From Cytobacillus sp. NCCP-133 (GTDB taxonomy: Bacteria > Bacillota > Bacilli > Bacillales > Cytobacillaceae), in NCBI RefSeq assembly GCF_026011715.1, contig NZ_BRVM01000005.1:62001-126000 (forward strand): a DNA stretch of 64,000 bases, given 5' to 3'. The notes below the pieces were generated by a model. That model searched no databases. It saw only the letters and a list, made by a program, of their open reading frames with translations, and was not told where the DNA came from. This document shows, in pieces, positions 44,511-52,074 of the stretch. Each line of letters begins with the position of its first letter. The stretch's first letter is position 1. A program made the position numbers and the translations under genes.

Positions 44511-44634
44511 TTAGTGAATAAATGACGGAATTAGCGAACAAAGGATTACATCAGCGAATAAAGCTATGAATCTAGCTAAGAAAATGTCGGATTTAGCGAA
44601 TATACGACGAAAATTGGAGAATAAACTTGGAGCG
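44511..44634. repeat. Phased ~20-nt intergenic repeat tract (TTAGCGAATAAA units)
   Basis: Degenerate units related to TTAGCGAATA begin at 44511, 44531, 44551, 44572, 44593 and 44614, a regular 20-21 base spacing (two helical turns). Stop codons in all frames indicate that it is not coding. It lies between the binding-protein gene and livF. Confidence 0.65.
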
Positions 44635-44683
44635 ATATGATAAAAAGAGAATCAACCAGTTTGGGAAATGAGGAGGACAAAGC

Positions 44684-45472
44684 ATGCTGACTATTAACAA
44701 TATCGAAGTAATGTACGACAAGGTCATCCTTGTTTTAAAGGGGATGTCGATGGTTGTTCCCAAGGGTAAAATCGTTGCCTTGCTAGGAAGCAATGGAGCT
44801 GGGAAAACAACTACACTAAAAGCCATTTCCGGATTGTTAAAAAGTGAAAACGGCGAAGTGACAGATGGATTTATCGAATTGTACGGGGAAAGAATTGATG
44901 TTAGCGACGCCGAAACAATCGTAAAGAAAGGCATCTTTCAATGCATGGAAGGCAGGCGTGTTTTTAAGCATCTTTCTGTGGATGATAACTTGGTTGCGGG
45001 AGCACATACAAGAAAGGACCGAAAAAATATTAAGAGCGACATCCAGAAAGTTTATCATTATTTTCCGAAGCTTGAAATACTGAAGCATCGCCAGGCAGGA
45101 TATTTGTCAGGCGGGGAGCAGCAAATGCTCGCCATTGGAAGAGGAATCATGGCAAAGCCAAAAGTTCTTCTTCTGGATGAACCTTCATTAGGTTTAGCAC
45201 CCCTTTTGGTAAAAGAGATTTTTGGCATTATCAAGAAAATCAATGAGGAAGAGGGAACGACTATATTGGTGGTCGAACAGAATGCAAATGTTGCACTATC
45301 CATTGCAGACTATGGATATATCATGGAGAATGGCCGGATTGTGATGGATGGCTCGGTGGAACGATTGCTTTCCAACCAGGATGTGCGCGAATTTTATCTT
45401 GGAATGGGTGATAAGGGCCGGAAAAGCTATAAAGATATTAAATCGTATAAAAGAAGGAAGAGGTGGCTGTAG
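44684..45472 (+). CDS. livF: LIV-type ABC transporter ATP-binding protein (LivF-like)
   Basis: A 262-residue second ATPase of the transporter: Walker A GSNGAGKTTTLKAISGL, KGIFQCMEGRRVFKHLSVDDNL, signature LSGGEQQMLAIGRGIMA, Walker B VLLLDEPSLGLAP. The C-terminal 25 residues are strongly basic (DKGRKSYKDIKSYKRRKRWL), which is unusual for LivF. GAGGAGG precedes the ATG. It is separated from livGHM by the repeat tract, and overlaps the PaaK gene by one base. Confidence 0.92.
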   Translation: MLTINNIEVMYDKVILVLKGMSMVVPKGKIVALLGSNGAGKTTTLKAISGLLKSENGEVTDGFIELYGERIDVSDAETIVKKGIFQCMEGRRVFKHLSVDDNLVAGAHTRKDRKNIKSDIQKVYHYFPKLEILKHRQAGYLSGGEQQMLAIGRGIMAKPKVLLLDEPSLGLAPLLVKEIFGIIKKINEEEGTTILVVEQNANVALSIADYGYIMENGRIVMDGSVERLLSNQDVREFYLGMGDKGRKSYKDIKSYKRRKRWL

Positions 45473-46644
45473 TGAAAAACCTGCAGAATGTGATCCAGCA
45501 TGCATATGAAAACGCCAGTGGATTTAAAAGGCAGATGGATGCGGCAGGCATATCTCCATCAGAAATAGAATCTGCGAGTGACCTTGAAAAAATTCCAGTA
45601 CTTAAAAAAGATCGTCTGCCGAAACTTCAATCCGACAGCCAGCCTTTTGGAAATTTGGCAGCGATGGAGCCGAGTGAAATGGCAAGAATTTTTATGTCGC
45701 CTGGCCCAATCTATGATCCGCAAACGCATGATAAGGATTTTTGGCGTTTTTCAGAGGCACTTAAAGAAGCCGGCTTTGGGAAAGGGGACATTGTCCAAAA
45801 TACTTTTTCCTATCACTTATCACCAGCCGGCTTTATGTTTGATTCGGCTCTTCGCGAAATTGGTGCGACTGTCGTCCCTGCAGGAACAGGCAACCGGGAG
45901 CTGCAAATTCAGCTGATGAGGGATGTAAGGGTGACCGGATATGTGGGAACACCAAGCTTTTTTAATCTATTGCTGGATGCCATTGAAGATAAGGGATGGA
46001 AAATCGGAAAAGAAATCTTGATTAAAAAGGTTTTCTTTACCGCAGAAATGTTGACTGTAGAGATGCGCAAAAGATGCGAAGACAGTGGAATTACAGTATA
46101 TGAAGGGTATGGTACAGCGGATTGCGGGTGCCTGGCTTTTGAAGATAAGCAAGGTCCAGGGTTAAAAGTAACAGGCTCCGTCATTGTGCAAATATGTGAC
46201 CCGCTTACCGGAAAGGATGTTTCAGGCGAAGAAGGAGAGATCGTTGTTACTCTTTTTGATAAAAGTTATCCGCTCATCCGGTTTGGGACAGGCGATCTAT
46301 CCCGATGGGTTCAAGGATATGAAGGGAAGCGGATCGCCGGAGTGCTCGGGCGTGTTAGTGATGGAGTGAAAGTGAAAGGAATGTTTGTCCGGGAAGAACA
46401 ATTAGCTCAAGTAATGGAAGAAGCAGGCTATCCATTTTTCCAGGCCATTGTTTCAAATGAAAGCGGGACGGATGAATTTAAGATTTTGGTAGAATTTGAT
46501 GGGGAATTGGAACCTGGTCTAGCATCAAAAATCCAGGATATAATCAGGGTGAAACCACTCCTTGAAAAAGCAGCAGCGGGTACCCTGCAGCAGGATGATA
46601 AAAAACTGGCAGATAAGCGGAATTACGAATTAAAGAAGGTTTAA
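45472..46644 (+). CDS. PaaK-like phenylacetate-CoA ligase family protein
   Basis: A 390-residue AMP-forming enzyme of the PaaK family (phenylacetate or aryl-CoA ligases), somewhat shorter than the usual 420-440. Conserved pieces: IPVLKKDRLPKLQ, YHLSPAGFMFDSALREIGATVVPAG, YVGTPSFFNLLLDA, EGYGTADCGCLAFE, EEGEIVVTLFDKSYPLIRFGTGDLSRW and RVSDGVKVKGMFVREEQL. The N-terminal glycine-rich STGTTG loop is replaced by FMSPGPIYDPQ, so the ATP site is atypical. GTG 45472 fits AAGGAAGAGG. Substrate unknown. Confidence 0.85.
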   Translation: MKNLQNVIQHAYENASGFKRQMDAAGISPSEIESASDLEKIPVLKKDRLPKLQSDSQPFGNLAAMEPSEMARIFMSPGPIYDPQTHDKDFWRFSEALKEAGFGKGDIVQNTFSYHLSPAGFMFDSALREIGATVVPAGTGNRELQIQLMRDVRVTGYVGTPSFFNLLLDAIEDKGWKIGKEILIKKVFFTAEMLTVEMRKRCEDSGITVYEGYGTADCGCLAFEDKQGPGLKVTGSVIVQICDPLTGKDVSGEEGEIVVTLFDKSYPLIRFGTGDLSRWVQGYEGKRIAGVLGRVSDGVKVKGMFVREEQLAQVMEEAGYPFFQAIVSNESGTDEFKILVEFDGELEPGLASKIQDIIRVKPLLEKAAAGTLQQDDKKLADKRNYELKKV

Positions 46645-46646
46645 GT

Positions 46647-46676
46647 AAGAAGGGCTATTAAAGCCTTCTTTTTTAT
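46647..46676 (+). terminator. Terminator after the PaaK-like gene
   Basis: Arms AAGAAGGGCT and AGCCTTCTT with a one-base bulge, 5-base loop region, then Ts. Confidence 0.8.
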
Positions 46677-46689
46677 GGATTGAAATAAC

Positions 46690-46785
46690 GACGAAAAAGT
46701 GGGAATGAGGTGTAAAAAGGTAGTTAATGAGCTGGATTAGCGTCGAAAAGGTGATAGTGAAGAGTAGAAAGGTAGTCAATAAGCG
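46690..46785. repeat. Second degenerate phased repeat tract
   Basis: Units of the form GnnGAAAAGGTnnTnATGAA occur at about 46690, 46712, 46742 and 46764 (22, 30 and 22 bases apart). Similar in style to the tract at 44511, with no coding potential. Confidence 0.4.
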
Positions 46786-46851
46786 AGATCAACTGTGATA
46801 TTGGAATACAAAGATAAACATGGCCGCTATAAAAATAAACGACCATATTCA

Positions 46852-47448
46852 TCAATTAATCTTATTCTCGCTTTCGATCTCTAAAAACAAGCCTTTATAA
46901 TGAGAAGTTACTTTTATAACCTGCAATCCACAATCATGGATCGTTTTCAGTGTATCACGATTCAAGTGGCAGCCATCGCAAACACGTTTCCAGACCGGAT
47001 TCAAGATTTCTTGAGCAAAAGCAAGGGCTGGCTGGTCTATTTTTACATGTTCGAAGAATAGAATTTTTGCATTTGGCTTGCTTACTCTTAAGATTTCCCT
47101 GAGTGCTTTTTCAGGATTGGGAATTGTACAGAAAACAAGTGTAGCCACAACGGTATCAAATGTGTTGTCAGGGAAATCAAGATTTTCTGCTGATTGCCGG
47201 TGGATTTGGATGGGAACAGCGGCAGCTGCCTTTCTTGGCTGGGACTGTTCGATCATTCCCTCATTTGGTTCTATGGCGTCAACATGTTCAGCGTGCTTAT
47301 ATAATGGGAAGTTAACTCCGGTGCCTGCCCCGATTTCCAGTACACGGCCAGTAGCCTTGGAGAGAATCCCTTTTCTTATTTTCTGAAATTTACTTTTTTC
47401 CAGCGGCTGCATGGCCAGGTCGTAAATGGATGGAAAGAAGTTGACCAA
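46852..47448 (-). CDS. Class I SAM-dependent methyltransferase
   Basis: A 198-residue methyltransferase. The SAM-binding motif I VLEIGAGTGVNFPLY (near residue 34), acidic motif DAIEPNEGM, motif with FPDNTFDTVVATLVFCTIPNPEKAL (near 91-115) and LFFEHVKID match the Methyltransf_11/UbiE-like group. The C-terminal region CDGCHLNRDTLKTI is typical of Bacillus phospholipid-methyltransferase-like proteins. It starts at a TTG with a poor ribosome site. The substrate is unknown. Confidence 0.85.
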   Translation of the reverse strand: MVNFFPSIYDLAMQPLEKSKFQKIRKGILSKATGRVLEIGAGTGVNFPLYKHAEHVDAIEPNEGMIEQSQPRKAAAAVPIQIHRQSAENLDFPDNTFDTVVATLVFCTIPNPEKALREILRVSKPNAKILFFEHVKIDQPALAFAQEILNPVWKRVCDGCHLNRDTLKTIHDCGLQVIKVTSHYKGLFLEIESENKIN

Positions 47449-47514
47449 TTGTCATTCATCTCTTTTCTCGTTTCTCGTTTGCGTTCTTTACTCTATTGTA
47501 CCTTTTAATAAAAG

Positions 47515-47551
47515 CGAAACAAGCCGGAATTTCCGTTTAGGAGTCCCGGCC
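47515..47551 (-). terminator. Terminator of the DUF169 gene
   Basis: On the minus strand GCCGGGA and TTCCGGC arms form an interrupted stem, followed by a T-rich stretch. Confidence 0.45.
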
Positions 47552-47559
47552 AAAAGTAT

Positions 47560-48357
47560 TTAAAGGTTGCTGTCGAACATATCATTCAGTTTCTCATAGG
47601 TGTCCGGATATTTTGCTTCATACTGAAGGTAAGTAGGAACAGGGTAGCGGACACCGCCTTTGTGAGTCTGCTGTAATCCTTCAATGAACGCATCTGCCAT
47701 GGCAAAAGGGATGGTAAAAGCCATTTCATGGTCATGGGTTTGTCCAAACACCCGATCACCATAGCAAGGCAGGATGACTTGAGGCTTATTCGTCTTAATG
47801 GTTTTTATGACGATATCTGCACAGTCGGCACGGGCGGTAAAACTTGAAGTGATTTCTCCGCCAGTATGATAGAGGGCCCCGGCAACCATTCTCATTACTT
47901 GTGCTGAATTTGCATAAACAGTGATCACTTCCGGTTCAAATGAAGCCCTTCCCAGTGGGGCAATCAAAACAGTCCCAGCTTCGTCTTTTGTAAACTTCGG
48001 AACAGCCGCTTCCGTTAATTCACCAAGATTACAGGTTTTAGTGTACATGCCATCTGTCAGGCTGCCTTTTGTATAATAATCAAGTTCTTCTTCAAAGCCA
48101 AATGCAATTTTAGCAATCGGACAGGATAAATCCTCTCCTCCCATGGCAAGGGCCCAGCCGTATCTCCTGGCCATCGTCACCCCCTGGCAAATGCTGAACG
48201 TTTTTCCAAAATCCTTGGCAGGGCGCTTTACCCATTCAGGCAGGACTTCTTCTTTTTTCATAACACGAATTGCAAGCGGAAAGGTGTCAGGGCGCACGTA
48301 TGAATGAATTGCTGTTTCCAAATCTGACAGCTTTTGTGCAGGTCTTGTTTGCTCCAT
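47560..48357 (-). CDS. DUF169 family protein
   Basis: A 265-residue protein matching DUF169 (ArCP-like uncharacterised family): FPLAIRVMKKEEVLPEWVKR near residue 25, SICQGVTMARRYGWALAMGGEDLSCP near 58, a cysteine-rich centre (CQG, CPI, CNLGEL) and RADCADIVI, LPCYGDRVFGQTHDHEMAFTIP. Conserved Cys suggest metal or cofactor binding, but no function is established. GGAGG is seven bases before ATG 48357. It stands alone. Confidence 0.8.
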   Translation of the reverse strand: MEQTRPAQKLSDLETAIHSYVRPDTFPLAIRVMKKEEVLPEWVKRPAKDFGKTFSICQGVTMARRYGWALAMGGEDLSCPIAKIAFGFEEELDYYTKGSLTDGMYTKTCNLGELTEAAVPKFTKDEAGTVLIAPLGRASFEPEVITVYANSAQVMRMVAGALYHTGGEITSSFTARADCADIVIKTIKTNKPQVILPCYGDRVFGQTHDHEMAFTIPFAMADAFIEGLQQTHKGGVRYPVPTYLQYEAKYPDTYEKLNDMFDSNL

Positions 48358-48462
48358 CGTTATACCTCCAAATAACAACTAATAGTTAGTAAGTATTCTG
48401 TAAATTATATGGTTTAACCTGCATATTTAAGTGTTTATTTTGGGAACAGTTATAAAGCACGG

Positions 48463-48492
48463 TTGACATGAAACCAAAAGGTTATATATAAT
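48463..48492 (+). promoter_or_regulatory. Promoter of the SRPBCC-ArsR operon
   Basis: TTGACA (48463-48468), 18-base spacer, TATAAT (48487-48492): a near-consensus SigA promoter. Confidence 0.8.
48468..48483. promoter_or_regulatory. ArsR-type operator copy 1
   Basis: ATGAAACCAAAAGGTT, with internal dyad AACC-AAAA-GGTT, lies between the -35 and -10 boxes. Binding would block RNA polymerase. Confidence 0.65.
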
Positions 48493-48497
48493 AATTA

Positions 48498-48513
48498 ATG
48501 AAACCAAAAGGTT
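48498..48513. promoter_or_regulatory. ArsR-type operator copy 2
   Basis: An identical 16-base copy of the site, exactly 30 bases (about three helical turns) downstream, covering the predicted transcription start. Confidence 0.65.
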
Positions 48514-48540
48514 GTATTTTATCTATAAGGAGACTTTTTA

Positions 48541-48957
48541 ATGCAAACACTGCAGGATATTAAACAAACTGTAATACTGAATGCGCCAATTGAAAAAGTT
48601 TGGAAAACAGTTTCTACCTCTGAAGGAATTGAAGCTTGGTTTATGCCAAATGATTTTAAGCCGGAACTGGATTACGAGTTTCATTTGCAATCCCCTTTTG
48701 GACCGTCACCATGCAAGGTAACTGAATTGGATGAGCCAAATAAGCTTTCTTTTACATGGGATACAGATGGCTGGTTTGTTTCATTTATTTTAAAAGACCT
48801 TGGCGGAAAAACAGAATTTACGCTAATCCATGGGGGATGGAAACAGCCTGATGAAATTGTTGCGAAAGCAGGACAGGGCAGTGCGGTTATACGGGAAAGA
48901 ATGTCTCAAGGATGGACTGGAATTCTCGAAAAGCTTGGCAAGGTTACAGAAAAGTAA
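48541..48957 (+). CDS. SRPBCC / AHSA1-type protein
   Basis: A 138-residue START-like (SRPBCC) protein of the Aha1-like group: [28 protein letters not shown] at the N terminus, [21 protein letters not shown] in the middle and ILEKLGK at the C-terminal helix. The fold has a hydrophobic ligand cavity. AAGGAG lies seven bases before the ATG. It is translationally coupled to the ArsR gene (TAATG), a common pairing in Bacillus; the physiological ligand is unknown. Confidence 0.88.
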   Translation: MQTLQDIKQTVILNAPIEKVWKTVSTSEGIEAWFMPNDFKPELDYEFHLQSPFGPSPCKVTELDEPNKLSFTWDTDGWFVSFILKDLGGKTEFTLIHGGWKQPDEIVAKAGQGSAVIRERMSQGWTGILEKLGKVTEK

Positions 48958-49319
48958 TGAGCTCATCTGCCAGGAAGCATGATGTGTTTCAGGCAATTGC
49001 CGATCCGACGAGGAGAGAGGTCCTAAGGCTGCTGGCAGAAAAAGAACGTCCTATCTCTGAGATCAGCGCTCATTTTCCGATAAGCCGTACAGCTATTTCA
49101 AAGCATCTCTACATCCTAACAGAGGCTGAATTAGTTAGCGGAAGAAAGGTTGGAAGGGAAAAAATCTATCATTTGCAGCCCGAACCGCTGACTGAATTGA
49201 AGCAGTGGCTCTCGTTTTATGAACAATTCTGGAATAATAAGCTAATTAAGCTTAAACACCTTGTTGAAGATGGCGATGAGAGGTTGAAAATCGTAGAAAA
49301 TAATGAAAAATATGAATGA
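48957..49319 (+). CDS. ArsR-family repressor
   Basis: A 120-residue winged-helix repressor: KHDVFQAIADPTRREVLRLL, then ISEISAHFPISRTAISKHLYIL (recognition helix) and GREKIYHLQPEPLTELKQWL. There is no CXC metal site, so it is the non-metal (SdpR/YczG-like) type. It has no good ribosome site of its own and depends on coupling to the SRPBCC gene. It most likely binds the two 16-base operators on its own promoter. Confidence 0.9.
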   Translation: MSSSARKHDVFQAIADPTRREVLRLLAEKERPISEISAHFPISRTAISKHLYILTEAELVSGRKVGREKIYHLQPEPLTELKQWLSFYEQFWNNKLIKLKHLVEDGDERLKIVENNEKYE

Positions 49320-49324
49320 ATCTT

Positions 49325-49357
49325 AGAAAAAGGGTGGGGCTCTTTTTCTTTTTTTGT
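49325..49357 (+). terminator. Terminator of the SRPBCC-ArsR operon
   Basis: Arms AGAAAAAG and CTTTTTCT, then a long T run. From 49360 to 49520 a third loosely phased tract contains TCAGCAAC at 49407, 49448 and 49485; no gene. Confidence 0.65.
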
Positions 49358-49591
49358 GAAATAATAGCTCCAAAATATGATAGGTTTTAGTCGAAAACAG
49401 AGGTTTTCAGCAACTTCTTAAGTTTTATCATCATCTTACTCAATATATCAGCAACAAAACGAAGGCATCAACATTTCCAAACGATCAGCAACTTCTGATT
49501 CAACTGCTGGCTGATAAAAAAGTTAGGTCTTTCCGCTAAAAGATGTAATATAATAAAACTTGTGTTTACTATTTTTAAGGAGATCTTAGCG

Positions 49592-50962
49592 ATGTATCAG
49601 ACATTCACTTTACAGGAGAAGATCAGGCAAATTTCGATTATGCTGATCCCAATATTAATTACGCAGCTGGGCATGTTTGCAATGGTCTTTTTTAATACAA
49701 TTATGTCTGGCAGGTATAATGCTTCCGATTTAGCCGGGGTTGCGATTGGTTCTTCTATCTGGAACCCTGTCTTTACTGGGCTTAGCGGGATTTTGATGGC
49801 TGTATCACCGATTGCAGCACAGCGATTCGGCGAAAAGAAGAATAAAGAAGTTACTTCTGTTGTGAAAAATGGAGTATACCTGGGCTTTATCATTGCGGTG
49901 ATCGTGATTTTGGCTGGTTCACTTTTGCTGAATCCTCTATTGGACAGCATGAATTTGCCGGGAAATGTGGAAGAAACGGCAAGGGGCTATTTAGTGGGGC
50001 TCAGCTTTGGAATTATCCCTTTATTTATTTTTAACGTATTAAGATCTTTTATTTATGCACTAGGAAGGACTAGAGTGGTTATGGTGATTTTATTTTGTTC
50101 ACTGCCATTCAGTTTCATTTTGAATTATGTCCTGATCTTTGGCCACTGGGGTTTTCCTGAGTTAGGAGGAGCGGGGGGAGGCTATGCCACGTCTTTTACG
50201 TATTGGTTCATACTGGCCATGACAGCTCTTATTATTAAAACGAAAGAGCCATTCTCGGCTTACAATATTTTTAGCAGCTTCAATGATTTTTCATGGGAGC
50301 GCTGCAAAGAGCTTTTAAAAATTGGCGTGCCTATGGGGCTGTCAATCTTTTTTGAAACGAGCATGTTTGCAGTTGTGACCATTTTAATCAGTAAATTCAA
50401 TGTAACCACGATTGCTGCTTACCAGTCGGCATTAAATATCGTATCCTTCCTTTATATGATTCCGATCAGCATTTCGATGGCACAAACTGTTTTAGTTGGG
50501 TTTGAAGTAGGGTCAGGAAGATACAAAGATGCAAAGGTTTATAGCTGGCTCGGTATTTACCTGGCAATCTTTATTGCCTTGTTAACCGGTTTGCTCGTTG
50601 TTCTCTTCCGTTATGAGGTAGCAGCACTTTATTCCAATGAGAGTGCAGTTATCGCCCTGACTGCCCACTTTCTTATATATGCTTTGTTTTTTCAGATTTC
50701 CGATGCCATTCAGGCTACCACACAAGCCGCTTTAAGGGGATATAAAGATGTCAATATTTCCTTTATCGTGACACTGATTGCCTACTGGCTAATCTGTCTT
50801 CCCGTAGGCTATGTCCTGGCCCATTATACAAGCATGGGAGCAACAGGCTATTGGATTGGGCTGACAATTGGGCTGCTTGCTGCCGGTATTTGTCTGTCCA
50901 TAAGGCTGATTTACATTCAGAAACGAAAGTTTGTTAGGAATGAAGTAGAAGAAGCAGTATAA
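49592..50962 (+). CDS. MATE-family multidrug/cation efflux protein
   Basis: A 456-residue polytopic protein with twelve hydrophobic segments in two homologous halves, matching MatE domains (MLIPILITQLGMFAMVFFNTIMSGRY; AIGSSIWNPVFTGLSGILMAVSPIAAQRFG; second half LKIGVPMGLSIFFETSMFAV). It exports drugs or cations using a Na+ or H+ gradient. AAGGAGATC lies seven bases before ATG 49592. TATAAT at 49549 is a possible -10. A strong terminator overlaps its stop. Confidence 0.92.
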   Translation: MYQTFTLQEKIRQISIMLIPILITQLGMFAMVFFNTIMSGRYNASDLAGVAIGSSIWNPVFTGLSGILMAVSPIAAQRFGEKKNKEVTSVVKNGVYLGFIIAVIVILAGSLLLNPLLDSMNLPGNVEETARGYLVGLSFGIIPLFIFNVLRSFIYALGRTRVVMVILFCSLPFSFILNYVLIFGHWGFPELGGAGGGYATSFTYWFILAMTALIIKTKEPFSAYNIFSSFNDFSWERCKELLKIGVPMGLSIFFETSMFAVVTILISKFNVTTIAAYQSALNIVSFLYMIPISISMAQTVLVGFEVGSGRYKDAKVYSWLGIYLAIFIALLTGLLVVLFRYEVAALYSNESAVIALTAHFLIYALFFQISDAIQATTQAALRGYKDVNISFIVTLIAYWLICLPVGYVLAHYTSMGATGYWIGLTIGLLAAGICLSIRLIYIQKRKFVRNEVEEAV

Positions 50963-51001
50963 AAAATCGCCTGGCCGAAATTGGCCAAGGCGATTTTTTT
51001 T
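50961..51001 (+). terminator. Terminator of the MATE gene
   Basis: AAAAAATCGCC and GGCGATTTTTT arms with an inner TGGCC/GGCCA stem. Confidence 0.9.
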
Positions 51002-51097
51002 GACTGACATCTTCCTGACATAAAAGGCCTATATAGTAAAAGCAGGGCATGATAATGCTCTGTCTTAGAATAAAAACCTAGTAGGGTATAAGATTAA

Positions 51098-51313
51098 AAA
51101 AGACAGTATAGTGAAAAGTTGCAGGAAGTGCTTGAGGAACGTATCCAGCTGTTTGGCATGAGTGGAAAAGGCATGAAAGGCGGGCATGGTATGGGATTTA
51201 AGGATCCAGGCAAAGGCCATGGCCATGGCGGTAAATTCCAGGAAAGCACAACAGATCAGCCAATCACCGATGGGCAAAGTGAAGCCGAGCAGATTTCTGC
51301 AGGCATACTATAA
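51098..51313 (+). pseudogene. Gly/His/Met-rich protein fragment
   Basis: An open frame with no proper start (nearest TTG at 51119, no ribosome site) that reads YSEKLQEVLEERIQLFGMSG, then a Gly/Lys/His/Met-rich stretch (KGMKGGHGMGF, GKGHGHGGKF) and a polar tail. It looks like the C terminus of a secreted DUF2680-like or metal-binding protein whose front is missing. The two-component system follows. Confidence 0.4.
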
Positions 51314-51384
51314 AGAATTAGTTAAATTCCCGTATATACAAATTCGGTTTTTTTTGTATAGTAAGAATATTGGAGGACTGAACA

Positions 51385-52074
51385 ATGAAAAAGATCCTTG
51401 TCGCCGAAGATGAATTGGCCATATCCAAAGTTTTATGCGCTTATTTACAGCGTGAAGGATTTGAAATCCTTCCAGCTTATAATGGGAAAGATGCACTTGA
51501 ATTATTTTTCAAAGAATCTCCTCATCTCGTGCTTTTGGACATCATGATGCCTGGAATGGATGGCTGGAGTGTACTTGGAAAAATCCGAGAAAAAAGCGCC
51601 TGTCCTGTTATTATGCTGACTGCACTGGGTGACATTGATTTCAAATTAAAAGGCCTGAATACAGGTGCAGATGATTATATTTCTAAGCCTTTTAACGGGG
51701 GCGAAGTTATTGCGCGAGTAAACGCTGTTCTTAGGCGTTCTCCAGATATATACCAGGATGAACATATTAAGCAATTTGGCAGTTTGGCCGTTCATTTTGA
51801 TTCGCATACTATTTTCCTGAATGGAAAAGAAGTTACATTAACCCCGAGGGATTTATCCTTGCTGTTATTTTTAGCCAAGAGCCCAAACAGGACCTTTACA
51901 AGAGAACAGCTGATTGAGCATGTCTGGGGAATGGATTATGATGGGAGCGACCGTGCAGTTGATTTGGCCATCAAAAGAATTCGGCAGGCATTATCCGAAT
52001 GGCCAGATGCAGAAGGCGAGATACGAACGCTGAGAGGGATGGGGTACCAATTCCATGTTTACAAAAAAAAATAA
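51385..52074 (+). CDS. OmpR-family response regulator
   Basis: A 229-residue regulator: receiver domain (acidic pocket ED near 8-9, phospho-acceptor Asp52 in LLDIMMPGMDG, Thr79, Lys101 in YISKPF) and C-terminal winged helix (LTPRDLSLLLFLAKSPNRTFTREQL, DRAVDLAIKRIRQAL, LRGMGYQF). TTGGAGGA precedes the ATG. It overlaps the histidine kinase gene by 20 bases. Targets and stimulus are unknown; the Gly/His-rich remnant and MATE gene upstream are possible former targets. Confidence 0.93.
   Translation: MKKILVAEDELAISKVLCAYLQREGFEILPAYNGKDALELFFKESPHLVLLDIMMPGMDGWSVLGKIREKSACPVIMLTALGDIDFKLKGLNTGADDYISKPFNGGEVIARVNAVLRRSPDIYQDEHIKQFGSLAVHFDSHTIFLNGKEVTLTPRDLSLLLFLAKSPNRTFTREQLIEHVWGMDYDGSDRAVDLAIKRIRQALSEWPDAEGEIRTLRGMGYQFHVYKKK

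Noticed and set aside
44511-44634. CRISPR array
   Set aside because: The units are degenerate, only 10-12 conserved bases long with about 10-base gaps, and there are no cas genes.
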